From contig DASXKV010000067.1 of assembly GCA_036496605.1 (NCBI GenBank), positions 62,001 through 126,000 of the forward strand: DNA of 64,000 nt, read 5' to 3'. The position numbers were made by a program, and so were the translations under genes. Below the pieces are notes generated by a model that ran no database searches, was not told the DNA's origin, and saw nothing but the letters and a program-made list of their open reading frames with translations. Position 1 is the first letter of the stretch. Every line of letters starts with the position of its first letter. Source of the DNA: Gemmatimonadaceae bacterium (GTDB taxonomy: Bacteria; Gemmatimonadota; Gemmatimonadetes; Gemmatimonadales; Gemmatimonadaceae). Shown piece after piece: positions 51,287 to 59,554 of this stretch.

Positions 51287-52336
51287 ATGCGTCGGTCGTC
51301 GCCAAAGAAGAGCTACGAATTCGCGCGCCTCGTCGCGTGCGCAATCGCGCTGCTCGGCGTAGGGCTTGGCCCCCCGCACCTTCGCGCGCGAACGACGGGA
51401 AATGATCCACTCCCGAGTTGGACCGACGATGCCACGAAGCGAATGATCTTCGGCTTCGTTCAGAGCGTCACGAACGCAACGGGCCAGGAATTCGTCCCCG
51501 TCGCAAGCCGGATCGCCGTGTTCGACAACGACGGCACACTCTGGTGCGAGCAGCCGATGTATGTCGAGGTCGTCTTCTCCTTCGCCCGCGTCGAGAAGCT
51601 GGTCGCCGCTCATCCGGAGCTGCGCAATCGCGAGCCATACAGAATGGTGGTCGACAGGGACACGCAGGCGCTCGTCGCACGGGGAGACAAGGGAATCGGC
51701 GAGGTCGTCGCTGCCACTCACAGTGGAATGACGGCGATCCAGTTCGATTCGATCGCGGGCAGTTGGCTCGCATCGGCGTGGCATCCCCGCTTCAACCGCC
51801 ACTACACAGATCTCGCCTACCAACCGATGCTCGAGCTGCTCGCGTACCTTCGCGCAAATGGATTCAGGACCTTCGTTGTCTCGGGCGGCGGCGCCGATTT
51901 CATGCGCGTCTACGCGCCGGGACTGTACGGCCTGCAGCCGGATCAGGTGATTGGTACGACCGGAAAGCTCGCCTTCGAGCTGCGCGATGGGAAAGCCGAA
52001 TTGCGCAAGCTCCCCGACGTCGATCCGCTCGATGACGGCCCTGGCAAACCGGTCGGCATTCATCAATACATCGGCCAGCAGCCGATTCTCGCCTTTGGCA
52101 ATTCGGACGGCGATCTGCAAATGCTCCAGTACGCGGATGAGGGGGGAAAGACGGGTTCGGGACCTCATCCACGACTGATGCTTCTCCTTCACCATGACGA
52201 CGCTGTTCGAGAATACGCATACGACCGAAACTCGAAGGTCGGGCATCTCGACAAGGCGTTGGATGCTGCGCGCCAGCGCGGCTGGATTGTCGTGAGCATG
52301 AAAGTCGATTGGAAGACGGTGTTCAAGAGTCCATAA
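51287..52336 (+). CDS. Exported HAD-family phosphatase
   Basis: 349 residues from the ATG at 51287, with a hydrophobic export segment (ARLVACAIALLGVGLG). HAD motifs: I, IAVFDNDGTLWCEQ (DxDxT); II, FVVSGGGADFMR; IV, ILAFGNSDGDLQML. The large insertion between I and II resembles SerB-like enzymes. It would remove phosphate from small molecules outside the cytoplasm. HAD genes of this kind often sit next to arylsulfatases and DUF2092 proteins, as here. Two shorter in-frame starts upstream would lack a signal. Confidence 0.85.
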   Translation: MRRSSPKKSYEFARLVACAIALLGVGLGPPHLRARTTGNDPLPSWTDDATKRMIFGFVQSVTNATGQEFVPVASRIAVFDNDGTLWCEQPMYVEVVFSFARVEKLVAAHPELRNREPYRMVVDRDTQALVARGDKGIGEVVAATHSGMTAIQFDSIAGSWLASAWHPRFNRHYTDLAYQPMLELLAYLRANGFRTFVVSGGGADFMRVYAPGLYGLQPDQVIGTTGKLAFELRDGKAELRKLPDVDPLDDGPGKPVGIHQYIGQQPILAFGNSDGDLQMLQYADEGGKTGSGPHPRLMLLLHHDDAVREYAYDRNSKVGHLDKALDAARQRGWIVVSMKVDWKTVFKSP

Positions 52337-52353
52337 TCTCGACGTGTAGGCCC

Positions 52354-52380
52354 TAGGTCCAATGCCCAGGCCGACCAAAG
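52354..52380 (+). promoter_or_regulatory. GTCCAAT-type box upstream of DUF2092 gene
   Basis: TAGGTCCAATG at 52354-52364 and GACCAAAG at 52373-52380. More than 200 bp before the gene, further than in other cases. Confidence 0.35.
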
Positions 52381-52423
52381 TTCATGACTTTATGATCGAC
52401 CGTTGCGGACACGTAGTCGATAC

Positions 52424-52491
52424 GGCGCTCGTACGAGTAGCGGAGGGGGAACCGCCGATCCGGCGGACATGGAGGGGCTGCTCGTACGAGC
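52424..52491. repeat. Direct repeat copy A (68 bp), gene fragment
   Basis: Nearly identical to 53567-53635 inside the glycine-rich protein gene: three differences in about 69 positions. Each copy is bounded by the palindrome CTCGTACGAG. Copy A has no reading frame of its own. It looks like a remnant of a second copy of the glycine-rich gene. Confidence 0.8.
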
Positions 52492-52577
52492 TCGCCGACA
52501 CTTCGATGTATGCAACACTTTAGAGGATACGAAAGGGCCGTTGCGGCTGACTGTCGATGCTGTTGCGGGAGGAGGCG

Positions 52578-53396
52578 ATGGACGGCGTGCCGTGCACCAA
52601 CGCGATCTCGAGGTACGCTAGTCAGGCAGCAATGGTGGCGGCGTGCCTAACGTTGGCCGCGAGCAAGTCCACGGCACAGGCAGCCTCCAACTCCAAATCG
52701 GCCGTTGACACGGGCACCGTGAAGGCGCTTCGAAAGATGGGCGCTTACTTGCGGGGCCTCCAGCACTTCGGCGTGTCTGGGCAAACGATGCGCGATCTCG
52801 TCCTCAACGATGGCCAGAAGGTCGAAATTGAGGGCACCTTGAACTACGTCGTCAGGGCGCCGGACCGCTTCCGTGGCCAAATCAACACGGACCGCAAGCA
52901 GCGTCAGATCATATATGATGGGAAGACACTCACCGTATACGCGCCGCGCATGCACTACTACGCGACCGTACCGGCGCCGAGCACGATCTCGGCGACGATC
53001 GATACGGCGCGTGTTCGTTATGGAATCGACTTTCCAATCGCCGATCTGTTCCTCTGGGGCACGCCGCGCGATGGCGTCAAGGACCTCACGTCCGCGCAGT
53101 ACATCGGGCCGTCGCACGTCGGCGGCAACGAGACGGATCAGTATGCGCTCCGTCAGCGCGGCGTGGATTGGCAGCTCTGGATTGCGCGCGGCGCAATGCC
53201 GGTACCGGTGAAGCTCGTGATTACGACAACGAGCGAACCCTCCGAACCGCGCTATGCAGCAACGCTCGAGTGGGATTTGTCGCCAGCCGTCGGTGATGCA
53301 GTGTTTGCGTTCGTGCCGCCACGAGACGCCTCGCGGATCACGCTCGCCTCATACGGCGCGGCTTTAGAGAAAGAGAGACAGCCCGCGCGCCGATAG
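52578..53396 (+). CDS. DUF2092-family exported protein
   Basis: 272 residues from the ATG at 52578, which has GGGAGGAGG two bases upstream. A signal-like start ends near STAQAAS. The rest follows the DUF2092 pattern: VKALRKMGAYLRGLQHFGVS, then DGQKVEIEGTLNYVVRAPDR, YDGKTLTVYAPRMHYYATVP and ATLEWDLSPAVGDAVFAFVP. This is a LolA/LolB-like beta-sheet fold by general knowledge of the family; function unknown. The glycine-rich gene starts 17 bp after its stop, a pairing common in Proteobacteria. Confidence 0.85.
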   Translation: MDGVPCTNAISRYASQAAMVAACLTLAASKSTAQAASNSKSAVDTGTVKALRKMGAYLRGLQHFGVSGQTMRDLVLNDGQKVEIEGTLNYVVRAPDRFRGQINTDRKQRQIIYDGKTLTVYAPRMHYYATVPAPSTISATIDTARVRYGIDFPIADLFLWGTPRDGVKDLTSAQYIGPSHVGGNETDQYALRQRGVDWQLWIARGAMPVPVKLVITTTSEPSEPRYAATLEWDLSPAVGDAVFAFVPPRDASRITLASYGAALEKERQPARR

Positions 53397-53413
53397 CGCG
53401 GCGGAGACGTCTG

Positions 53414-53974
53414 ATGGTGCCGTCGAGTCGCACGCAGTTCCAGATGGTCGTGGCAGTTGCAGTACTCGCGTGGTTGCCATTGGTGCCACGCACGAGCGAA
53501 GCGCAGCGGCGCGGGGGTGGTGGTGGACGCAGTGTCGGTGGTGGTGCGGGCTCCGTAGGACGCACGGGCGCTCGTACGAGTAGCGGAGGGGGGAACCGCC
53601 TATCCGGCGGAAATGGAGGGGCTGCTCGTACGAGCGTCAACCGAGACTTCGGCAACACCAGCGTCGATCGCGCGAACGTCAATCGCAACGTCAACTCCGC
53701 CAACGTCAACAACGTCAATGTCAACCGCAACTGGGACATGGACGTGGACGTTGACAACGGATGGAATGGTCGTCCCGTCGCGAGGGGAGCGGCATTCGCT
53801 GCGGGTGCCGCGTTGACGTCAGCCGCAATTGGGTCGGTGGTGTACAGTCTCCCAGCGTCGTGCTCCGTCGTTGCCGTCAACGGCATCTCGTACCAGCATT
53901 GCGGTTCGGCATGGTACGAGCCGCAGTTTGCCGGGACGTCGGTCAACTACGTTGTCGTCGAGGCACCGCAATAG
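53414..53974 (+). CDS. Secreted glycine/asparagine-rich protein (DUF3300/DUF6515-like partner of DUF2092)
   Basis: 186 residues with a signal peptide (VPRTSEAQ). A Gly/Arg/Ser-rich region is followed by an Asn-Val repeat (VNRNVNSANVNNVNVNRNW), then a hydrophobic segment (ARGAAFAAGAALTSAAIGSV). The conserved C-terminus is VYSLPASCSVVAVNGISYQH and CGSAWYEPQFAG. The two cysteines probably form a disulphide. Residues about 51-75 are encoded by repeat copy B. Seventeen bases after the DUF2092 gene, so co-transcribed. Confidence 0.75.
   Translation: MVPSSRTQFQMVVAVAVLAWLPLVPRTSEAQRRGGGGGRSVGGGAGSVGRTGARTSSGGGNRLSGGNGGAARTSVNRDFGNTSVDRANVNRNVNSANVNNVNVNRNWDMDVDVDNGWNGRPVARGAAFAAGAALTSAAIGSVVYSLPASCSVVAVNGISYQHCGSAWYEPQFAGTSVNYVVVEAPQ
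53567..53635. repeat. Direct repeat copy B (69 bp)
   Basis: Inside the glycine-rich gene. Starts and ends with CTCGTACGAG, as does copy A 1.14 kb upstream. Confidence 0.8.
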
Positions 53975-53992
53975 CGCCGGCCAGCACCTCGC

Positions 53993-54148
53993 CTATGGCG
54001 TCGGTGTCCGTTTTCCCTTCACGAAGTGCACAATGAAGGCGATGACCGCGAGGGCGACGATAATATGGATGGCGCCCGCCGTGATCTTGAAAATGAGAAG
54101 GCAGAGAACCCAAATCACGAAGAGAACCAGCGCTATCGTGAGGAACAT
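53993..54148 (-). CDS. lmo0937-family small membrane protein (51 residues)
   Basis: A 51-residue frame: MFLTIALVLFVIWVLC, then LLIFKITAGAIHIIVALAVI and a basic end FVKGKRTPTP. Two membrane helices joined by the KITAGAIHI turn are the signature of the lmo0937 family, widespread small proteins of unknown function. GGAGG lies five bases before the ATG. It is antisense-convergent with the glycine-rich gene, whose stop is 18 bp away. Sequence 54149-54291 upstream holds no gene and includes a decayed GGGCTAGGG-type repeat. Confidence 0.85.
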   Translation of the reverse strand: MFLTIALVLFVIWVLCLLIFKITAGAIHIIVALAVIAFIVHFVKGKRTPTP

Positions 54149-54291
54149 GAATGCCTCCGAGCCGGGTAGGGGGAGCTGCCGTGCAGAAAGTGCTGCAAGC
54201 AGGGGCTCGGGGCTAGGGCTGAGGAGGTCCAGGGGACAGGGGCAAGGTTAGAACCCTTTCCGGAGAAACGGCGTGAGCTTATGCATCGTTA

Positions 54292-54786
54292 TCAGGCCTC
54301 CCTGGTGGTGTTGGATATCGATTCGAGGTACTCGGCGAGCTTGTCATAGCTCTCCGCCGCGCCGTGCTCCATTCCGGAGGAGATGACGGCGTCGCGCACC
54401 TGCTTCGATTCGTATTGCACGACAATCGTGACCGTCGTCTTCCCGCGATCCTCGACAAAGGTCGTCGTCACGAGCGATTCACCTGGGTAGTCGTCGAATG
54501 ACTCGGCGTGGACGACCCGCTCGGGACGGACGACCTCTCGCACGGCGCCGCGCATACCCATTCGCTCGCCGTTGGGGCCGCCGAGCACGAACTGATACGA
54601 CCCACCAGGCCGGAAGTCGCTCTGGCATTCCAGGAGTAACCAACCGCGTGGACCGAACCACCGTTTCAGGAATTCACATTTTGTAAACGCATCGAAGACC
54701 ATCCTGCGCGGTGCGTCGAAGACCCGGACCATCATGACCTCGCGGTCGGTCGGCGTCGTGACGCGGAGTGTGCCGGTGTTGAGCAT
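54292..54786 (-). CDS. SRPBCC/AHSA1-family protein
   Basis: 164 residues from the ATG at 54786. The motifs REVMMVRVFDAPRRMVFDAF and CEFLKRWFGPRGW, then PGGSYQFVLGGPNGERMGMR and SLVTTTFVEDRGKTTVTI, are typical of AHSA1/START-like proteins that bind hydrophobic ligands or act in stress responses. C-terminal helix SSGMEHGAAESYDKLAEYL. A longer in-frame reading to 54885 adds an unlikely basic stretch. Divergent from the AgmX-like gene. Function not specific. Confidence 0.88.
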   Translation of the reverse strand: MLNTGTLRVTTPTDREVMMVRVFDAPRRMVFDAFTKCEFLKRWFGPRGWLLLECQSDFRPGGSYQFVLGGPNGERMGMRGAVREVVRPERVVHAESFDDYPGESLVTTTFVEDRGKTTVTIVVQYESKQVRDAVISSGMEHGAAESYDKLAEYLESISNTTREA

Positions 54787-54894
54787 GGAAGGGCAGCTAG
54801 AGGTTATCAAGCGGTTGCCGAAGAGCCCGACGCGAAAACAGCACATAGCGAAAAGAGTGCGCTCGAGAGTGGAGGCGTCGATCAACGTCCGGCG

Positions 54895-55326
54895 ATGTCG
54901 GGCTTCGCAGGAAGCTCGTTAGGTACAGAGAAGGCGGGCAACGTGGGCAACGTCGAACGCACCGTGGCGATCGATCGGGCGAATTTCCGCGCTCGGCAGT
55001 TGCCCGTCGTTACCGCGCTGCCTTTGGAGAACGCGACCGCGGACGCCACCGAGCTTGGCGCCTTCGTCCGCGGCCGCGTGGCCCAGCTTCAAACCTGCTA
55101 TGAGCGAACCGGCGCGACGGATCTGGCGGGCGTGCTCGCGCTACGCCTTACGATCGGAGCTTCCGGGGCGGTCCGCGGCGCCGAAATCGTTAGGCGAACC
55201 TGGTCGGGCCCAGGCGCGGCTGACGCCGAAGCATGCCTGATCCGATTGGCGCGCGGCTGGCGCGTGCCATCCGGACAAGAGGGAGCGACGGTCACGCTGC
55301 CGATCAGCTTCACGCGCGGCGGCTAA
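54895..55326 (+). CDS. AgmX/PglI C-terminal-domain protein
   Basis: 143 residues. The second half (FVRGRVAQLQTCYERTGATD, then LALRLTIGASGAVRGAEIVR and CLIRLARGWRVPSG) is the AgmX/PglI C-terminal domain. It resembles the TonB-like energy-transducer C-terminal fold and has a conserved Cys pair. Usually this domain ends a longer protein with a membrane helix; here there is no membrane segment and only a short N-terminal part, so it may be a free-standing or truncated form. Confidence 0.68.
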   Translation: MSGFAGSSLGTEKAGNVGNVERTVAIDRANFRARQLPVVTALPLENATADATELGAFVRGRVAQLQTCYERTGATDLAGVLALRLTIGASGAVRGAEIVRRTWSGPGAADAEACLIRLARGWRVPSGQEGATVTLPISFTRGG

Positions 55327-55389
55327 GTCGCGCCGTCCATCAATCGCAACTTTCAGCCGTCGCGCCCCCTGCAGTTGCGCCTTTCCCCT

Positions 55390-55444
55390 CTTCTCTTGAC
55401 TTCTAGAGAACTCGGTCCAATACTCTTCTCGACTTCAAGAGAAG
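55390..55444 (+). promoter_or_regulatory. Promoter and inverted-repeat operator of the PadR gene
   Basis: CTTCTCTTGA (55390-55399) and TCAAGAGAAG (55435-55444) form a perfect 10-bp inverted repeat. Between and within it lie TTGACT (55396-55401) and AATACT (55419-55424) with 17 bp between them, a sigma-70-like promoter. A repressor bound to both arms would cover the promoter, as expected for PadR autoregulation. The PadR start is 6 bp after the right arm. Confidence 0.7.
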
Positions 55445-55450
55445 AGGCAC

Positions 55451-55789
55451 ATGGCGGCGCGCCATCCCTCGGAATCCGATCCGCTCCGTGGTAGTCTCGA
55501 CCTTCTGATCCTCAAGGCACTCTCCCTCGCACCCATGCACGGGTGGGGAGTCGGTCTCCGCATTCAGCAGATCTCTCGGGGCCGGCTCGAGGTCAATCAA
55601 GGTTCCCTCTATCCCGCGCTGCAGCGCCTCGAGCACCGCGGCGATATCGAGAGCGATTGGCAGTCCACCGAGAACAATCGGCGCGCTCGCTACTACACGA
55701 TCACGCGCCAGGGTCGCAAAGCACTCGGTGAGGAAGTCGACAAGTGGAAGCGCTTCGCCGATACGATCGCCGTCATTCTGGAGAGCTGA
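55451..55789 (+). CDS. PadR-family transcriptional regulator
   Basis: 112 residues, winged-helix PadR: SLDLLILKALSLAPMHGWGV, GLRIQQISRGRLEVNQGSLY, ALQRLEHRGDIESDW, NNRRARYYTITRQGRKALGE. This short form (PadR-s1) regularly precedes permease genes of the ADOP type in Acidobacteriota and Gemmatimonadota. It probably represses its own operon through the inverted repeat just upstream. The permease starts one base after its stop. Confidence 0.92.
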   Translation: MAARHPSESDPLRGSLDLLILKALSLAPMHGWGVGLRIQQISRGRLEVNQGSLYPALQRLEHRGDIESDWQSTENNRRARYYTITRQGRKALGEEVDKWKRFADTIAVILES

Positions 55790-55790
55790 T

Positions 55791-58496
55791 ATGAGCTTGC
55801 TCAAGGGATTGGTCGCGCGCACGCGCTCGGTCTTCGCGGCACACGCTTCGGAAGCGCGAATGGAGGAGGAATTCTGCTTCCATCTCAATATGGAGACCGA
55901 GCGGCTCGTCTCCGCTGGCATGGCCCCTGACGAGGCGCGACGGAGGGCGCTCGTCGCCTTCGGCGGCCTCGATCAGCATCGCGAAGCAATGCGGGATGGA
56001 CGGGGCGCGCGCCTGTTGGCGGATTTCACGAGCGATATTCGGTACGCGCTGCGCGCCATACGCCGCAGTCCGGGTTTCGCCATCGCCGTCGCCATGACGC
56101 TCGGCGTCGGCATCGGCGTCAACGGCATCGTCTTCGGCTACGTCAACACGATGCTCTTCCGTCCGATGCCAGTGAATAACGCGAAGGAGCTCGTGGGCGT
56201 CTTCACGCTCGATACACGCTCAGGAAGCCCGGGCCTGCTCGCGTACCAGGATTACCTGGATTTTCGCGATCGCAGCGGCGCCTTCGCCGGCTTGGCTGGG
56301 GAAACCGGCGTACCGCTCAATCTCGTCGCGGCTGCAATCGGCTCCGCGGCCACGGCCGACATGATCTGGGGAGACATGGTGACGGAGAATTTCTTCTCCG
56401 TGCTCGGGATGCGCCCCGCCATCGGCCGATTCTTCACTGCGGCCGACGCGCCTCGAGGAGGCAATCCCTTCGCCGTGCTGAGCTACGATTGCTGGCGGCA
56501 GCGCTTTCATGGCGACTCGTCCATTGTGGGCCGAGTGGTGCGCATCAACGGCTCGGAGTTCACGATCACTGGCGTTGCACCCTCCGGATTCAAGGGCCTC
56601 CGAACGTTCGGTTTCTGGCCCGAGATGTTCGTCCCGGTCGGCATGCATAATGTGGTGATGCCGGGGTCGAAGCAGCTGCTCGAGGGACGCGGGGCGGGAT
56701 GGATCTACGTCGTCGGCCGGATGCATCCGCGCTGGACGATGCAGCGCACGGAGCGGGCAGCGAGCGTTTTCGCCGCGCAGCTCGCGAGCACATATCCGGG
56801 TAGCAACGAGAACTTCGGCGTGACACTGCTCCCGGGCGGAAGCGGCTTCGACCATCCCGGATTCGTCAAGCCGCGTGTCCTCGTCCTCGCGTCGGCAATG
56901 GGCCTCTTCGCGTCCATTGTCACTCTGCTCATCATCTGCGCGAACCTCGCCAACATGCAGCTCGCGCGCGCCGCCGCACGGACGCACGAGATCGCGATTC
57001 GGCTCTCGTTAGGATGCTCCCGAACGCGCCTGGCCCGTCAACTCCTCGCCGAGGCGCTCGTCCTTGCAATCCCCGGGACTGTCCTGGCAATGATGCTCGT
57101 TAGGCTCTCGCCGTGGCTGGAGCAATTCCTGGTGCCGCACCTGCAGTTCCGCGTCGGCCTCGGGCCCACCTCCGACTATCGGGTGGCACTCTTCACGGCA
57201 GCCGTTGCGCTACTCGCCGTTTTGCTCTTCGCTCTGATGCCGGCGTTGCGCGTGACGCGACCCAGTCTCGCGCCCACGCCGGCGAGCGTGATCGGCGCGC
57301 GCGGTCGCGGTGCACGACCCCGCAGCGGGATACGTGGCATGCTCGTCGTGACGCAGCTCGCGATGTCAGTTGTGTTGCTCGTCGGCGGCACGCTGTTCGT
57401 GCGCAGCTTGTTCGTGGCGCGCGCCATTGATCTGGGGTTTGATGCATCCAACCGGCTCTTGCTGTCCGTGAATATTGGTCTACAGAGCTACGACGGTGCG
57501 CGCGGTCGTCGATTCTACGATGACGTCCTGACGCGAACCCGGGCGCTGCCGGACGTCGTGTCGGCGGCATGGGCCTTCCCGGTCCCGTTCGACACGTACG
57601 GCCGCGGCGTTGGTCTCTACGTGGCCAGCGCGCGCACCAACTCAAAAAATGGCACATTCTCGTCCAACAGCAGCGTCGTGAGCGACGACTTCGTCAAGGC
57701 GTTAGGCTTGCGCCTCGAGGCGGGTCGGGAGCTCGCTGCCGGCGACACGAGCGGCGTGCCACGCGTGATGATCGTGAGCCGATCACTCGCGACGCGGCTC
57801 TGGCCGGGCCGAGATCCGATCGGCCAACGCGCCCGACAAGGAAGTGCTTCTGGTCCGGAAGTGATGGTCGTTGGCGTCGTGAGCGACGCGAGCTTCCTGT
57901 CGTTAGGTGACCAAACTCCCGATCGCGCGTACCTGCCCATTCGCCAGAACTATCGTGAGTGGCAAACTCTGGTGATTCACACTCGTGGCGAGCCGATGAC
58001 CGCGTTGCCTCGCATCCGCGCCATCGTCGCCAGCATCGATCCATCGCTGCCACCGTTCGGCGTCATGACGATGAAGCAGAGCGTCGAGAGCGGTTTCTCG
58101 ACTTCGCGCATGGCGGCGAGCGTCGCCGGATTCTTCGCGGCACTGGCGCTGCTCATCGCAGCCGTCGGGCTCTACGCGGTCGTCGCCGGCAGCGTAACCG
58201 AGCGCACGCGTGAGATCGGCGTCCGCCTCGCCCTCGGCTCGACTCCATCGGGAGTTCTGCGATTCATCATGAGCGGCGGCGCTCGTCTGGGTGCCTGGGG
58301 CCTCGCCATCGGACTGATCTTCAGTATCGCAGTCGCGAAGCTCATGGGCGGTCTCTTGTATGGACTCTCACCCAGCGATCCAGTGACCTTTATCGTGGCG
58401 CCCGCGGTGCTCGCGATCGTCGTCCTCATCGCGACCTACCTTCCGGCACGCCGAGCCGTGAAGCTCGATCCAATCGCGGCATTGCGCAGCGAGTGA
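55791..58496 (+). CDS. ADOP-type FtsX-like ABC transporter permease
   Basis: 901 residues. The N-terminus has the short helical ADOP prefix (MEEEFCFHLNMETERLVSAG, MAPDEARRRALVAFGG), then a MacB-type core: the first helix IAVAMTLGVGIGVNGIVFGY, a periplasmic domain (RVVRINGSEFTITGVAPSGF) and an FtsX block (ANMQLARAAARTHEIAIRLS). A second copy of the layout follows, with final FtsX block RTREIGVRLALGSTPSGVLR and LPARRAVKLDPIAALRSE. Such permeases work with an ATPase encoded elsewhere, in export or mechanotransduction across the inner membrane. ATG at 55791 directly after the padR stop. Confidence 0.92.
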   Translation: MSLLKGLVARTRSVFAAHASEARMEEEFCFHLNMETERLVSAGMAPDEARRRALVAFGGLDQHREAMRDGRGARLLADFTSDIRYALRAIRRSPGFAIAVAMTLGVGIGVNGIVFGYVNTMLFRPMPVNNAKELVGVFTLDTRSGSPGLLAYQDYLDFRDRSGAFAGLAGETGVPLNLVAAAIGSAATADMIWGDMVTENFFSVLGMRPAIGRFFTAADAPRGGNPFAVLSYDCWRQRFHGDSSIVGRVVRINGSEFTITGVAPSGFKGLRTFGFWPEMFVPVGMHNVVMPGSKQLLEGRGAGWIYVVGRMHPRWTMQRTERAASVFAAQLASTYPGSNENFGVTLLPGGSGFDHPGFVKPRVLVLASAMGLFASIVTLLIICANLANMQLARAAARTHEIAIRLSLGCSRTRLARQLLAEALVLAIPGTVLAMMLVRLSPWLEQFLVPHLQFRVGLGPTSDYRVALFTAAVALLAVLLFALMPALRVTRPSLAPTPASVIGARGRGARPRSGIRGMLVVTQLAMSVVLLVGGTLFVRSLFVARAIDLGFDASNRLLLSVNIGLQSYDGARGRRFYDDVLTRTRALPDVVSAAWAFPVPFDTYGRGVGLYVASARTNSKNGTFSSNSSVVSDDFVKALGLRLEAGRELAAGDTSGVPRVMIVSRSLATRLWPGRDPIGQRARQGSASGPEVMVVGVVSDASFLSLGDQTPDRAYLPIRQNYREWQTLVIHTRGEPMTALPRIRAIVASIDPSLPPFGVMTMKQSVESGFSTSRMAASVAGFFAALALLIAAVGLYAVVAGSVTERTREIGVRLALGSTPSGVLRFIMSGGARLGAWGLAIGLIFSIAVAKLMGGLLYGLSPSDPVTFIVAPAVLAIVVLIATYLPARRAVKLDPIAALRSE

Positions 58497-58506
58497 CGCG
58501 AACCGG

Positions 58507-59412
58507 CTACGCGTTGAACGCGCGTCGGAGGCCATCCGAGGCGTTAGGCGCGCTCGGACGCCAGGCGCTCACGCCCTTGAGCTTCGCGTTCGAGATTCGC
58601 AGCGACCGCGCGAGCGTGTCACCTAACGAGCCGCCGAGTTTGGCGACCCATGGGGGGAGCAGTTTTGGTGGGCGCACGGACAGAATGCTGGCGATCGTGG
58701 CGCCGATGGCCGCATGCGTCATCGGTTGATCGTCGACGACGTTGAATATCCCGCTCGGAAGATCGACTGCCGCGACCACGGCGGCGGCCGCGTCGTCGTG
58801 CATCAGCATCGGGAAGTATGCCTCACGACGCCCGAGCAACGGCAGCCAACCCATCCGGACGAGACCACCGAGCTGCCGGGTAAAGGCATCGTTCGGCCCA
58901 TAGAAGTAGGCGAACCGGAGCACGATGCCGGCGCGCCCTCCCTCCGCAAACCATGTCGCGGAGGCCTCGGCATCGAGCGCCGAGCGACAGTAGCGACCGG
59001 GGCGGGGAAGTACTGCTTCGGTCACCCATCGATCGCCGTTGTCAGGATAGATCGGCGCGAAGGACTCCTGTATCAATCGCTGAACGCCGGCCGCTGCCGC
59101 GGCCTGCGCAACGATGCGTGAGCCTTCCCGCCGGATGCGCGCCATTTCGCCCCATGCACCGGGGAGGAAGGCCAGACTGTTCGGTGGTACATGCGTTGCC
59201 AGATTGATGACCACGTCATGGCCTTTGGCCGCTTGCCTAACTGCAGTCGCGTCGAACAGATCGAGCGGCAGCGCCTTGACTCCATGCGTGGCGACCGACT
59301 GTAATCCGGCCGCCGATCGACCAGCTGCCGTGACCTGATGACCTCGTGCGCGGAGCGCCGGAACGACGCGGCGTCCGATTACCCCCGTTGCTCCGGTCAC
59401 CAGAATCCGCAC
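58507..59412 (-). CDS. NAD(P)-dependent epimerase/dehydratase family protein
   Basis: 301 residues. It starts with the Rossmann motif RILVTGATGVIGRRVVPALR. The SDR_a-type sequence continues with VINLATHVPPNS and then FAYFYGPNDAFTRQLGGLV. The active-site Tyr-x3-Lys of true epimerases is not evident, so it may be an atypical NmrA/NAD-binding member. The GTG at 59412 was chosen because GGAGGG stands nine bases upstream; the TTG at 59448 is the alternative. It converges with the ADOP gene with only 10 bp between stops. Confidence 0.82.
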   Translation of the reverse strand: MRILVTGATGVIGRRVVPALRARGHQVTAAGRSAAGLQSVATHGVKALPLDLFDATAVRQAAKGHDVVINLATHVPPNSLAFLPGAWGEMARIRREGSRIVAQAAAAAGVQRLIQESFAPIYPDNGDRWVTEAVLPRPGRYCRSALDAEASATWFAEGGRAGIVLRFAYFYGPNDAFTRQLGGLVRMGWLPLLGRREAYFPMLMHDDAAAAVVAAVDLPSGIFNVVDDQPMTHAAIGATIASILSVRPPKLLPPWVAKLGGSLGDTLARSLRISNAKLKGVSAWRPSAPNASDGLRRAFNA

Positions 59413-59554
59413 GATCTCGTGCCCTCCGGCCAAGGTGAATGGTTCCAAAATTAAACCCTTCGATCCATGCTCTCGGGGCGACCAATCGGCTTCAGCCGCG
59501 GCGTGGAACTCCTCGGCACGAGAAACGCTTTATCTCGGTAGTGTGGCTGCTCCG

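Noticed and set aside
52403-52621. Small frame across repeat copy A
   Set aside because: It lies over a duplicated fragment of the glycine-rich gene and has no good ribosome-binding site.
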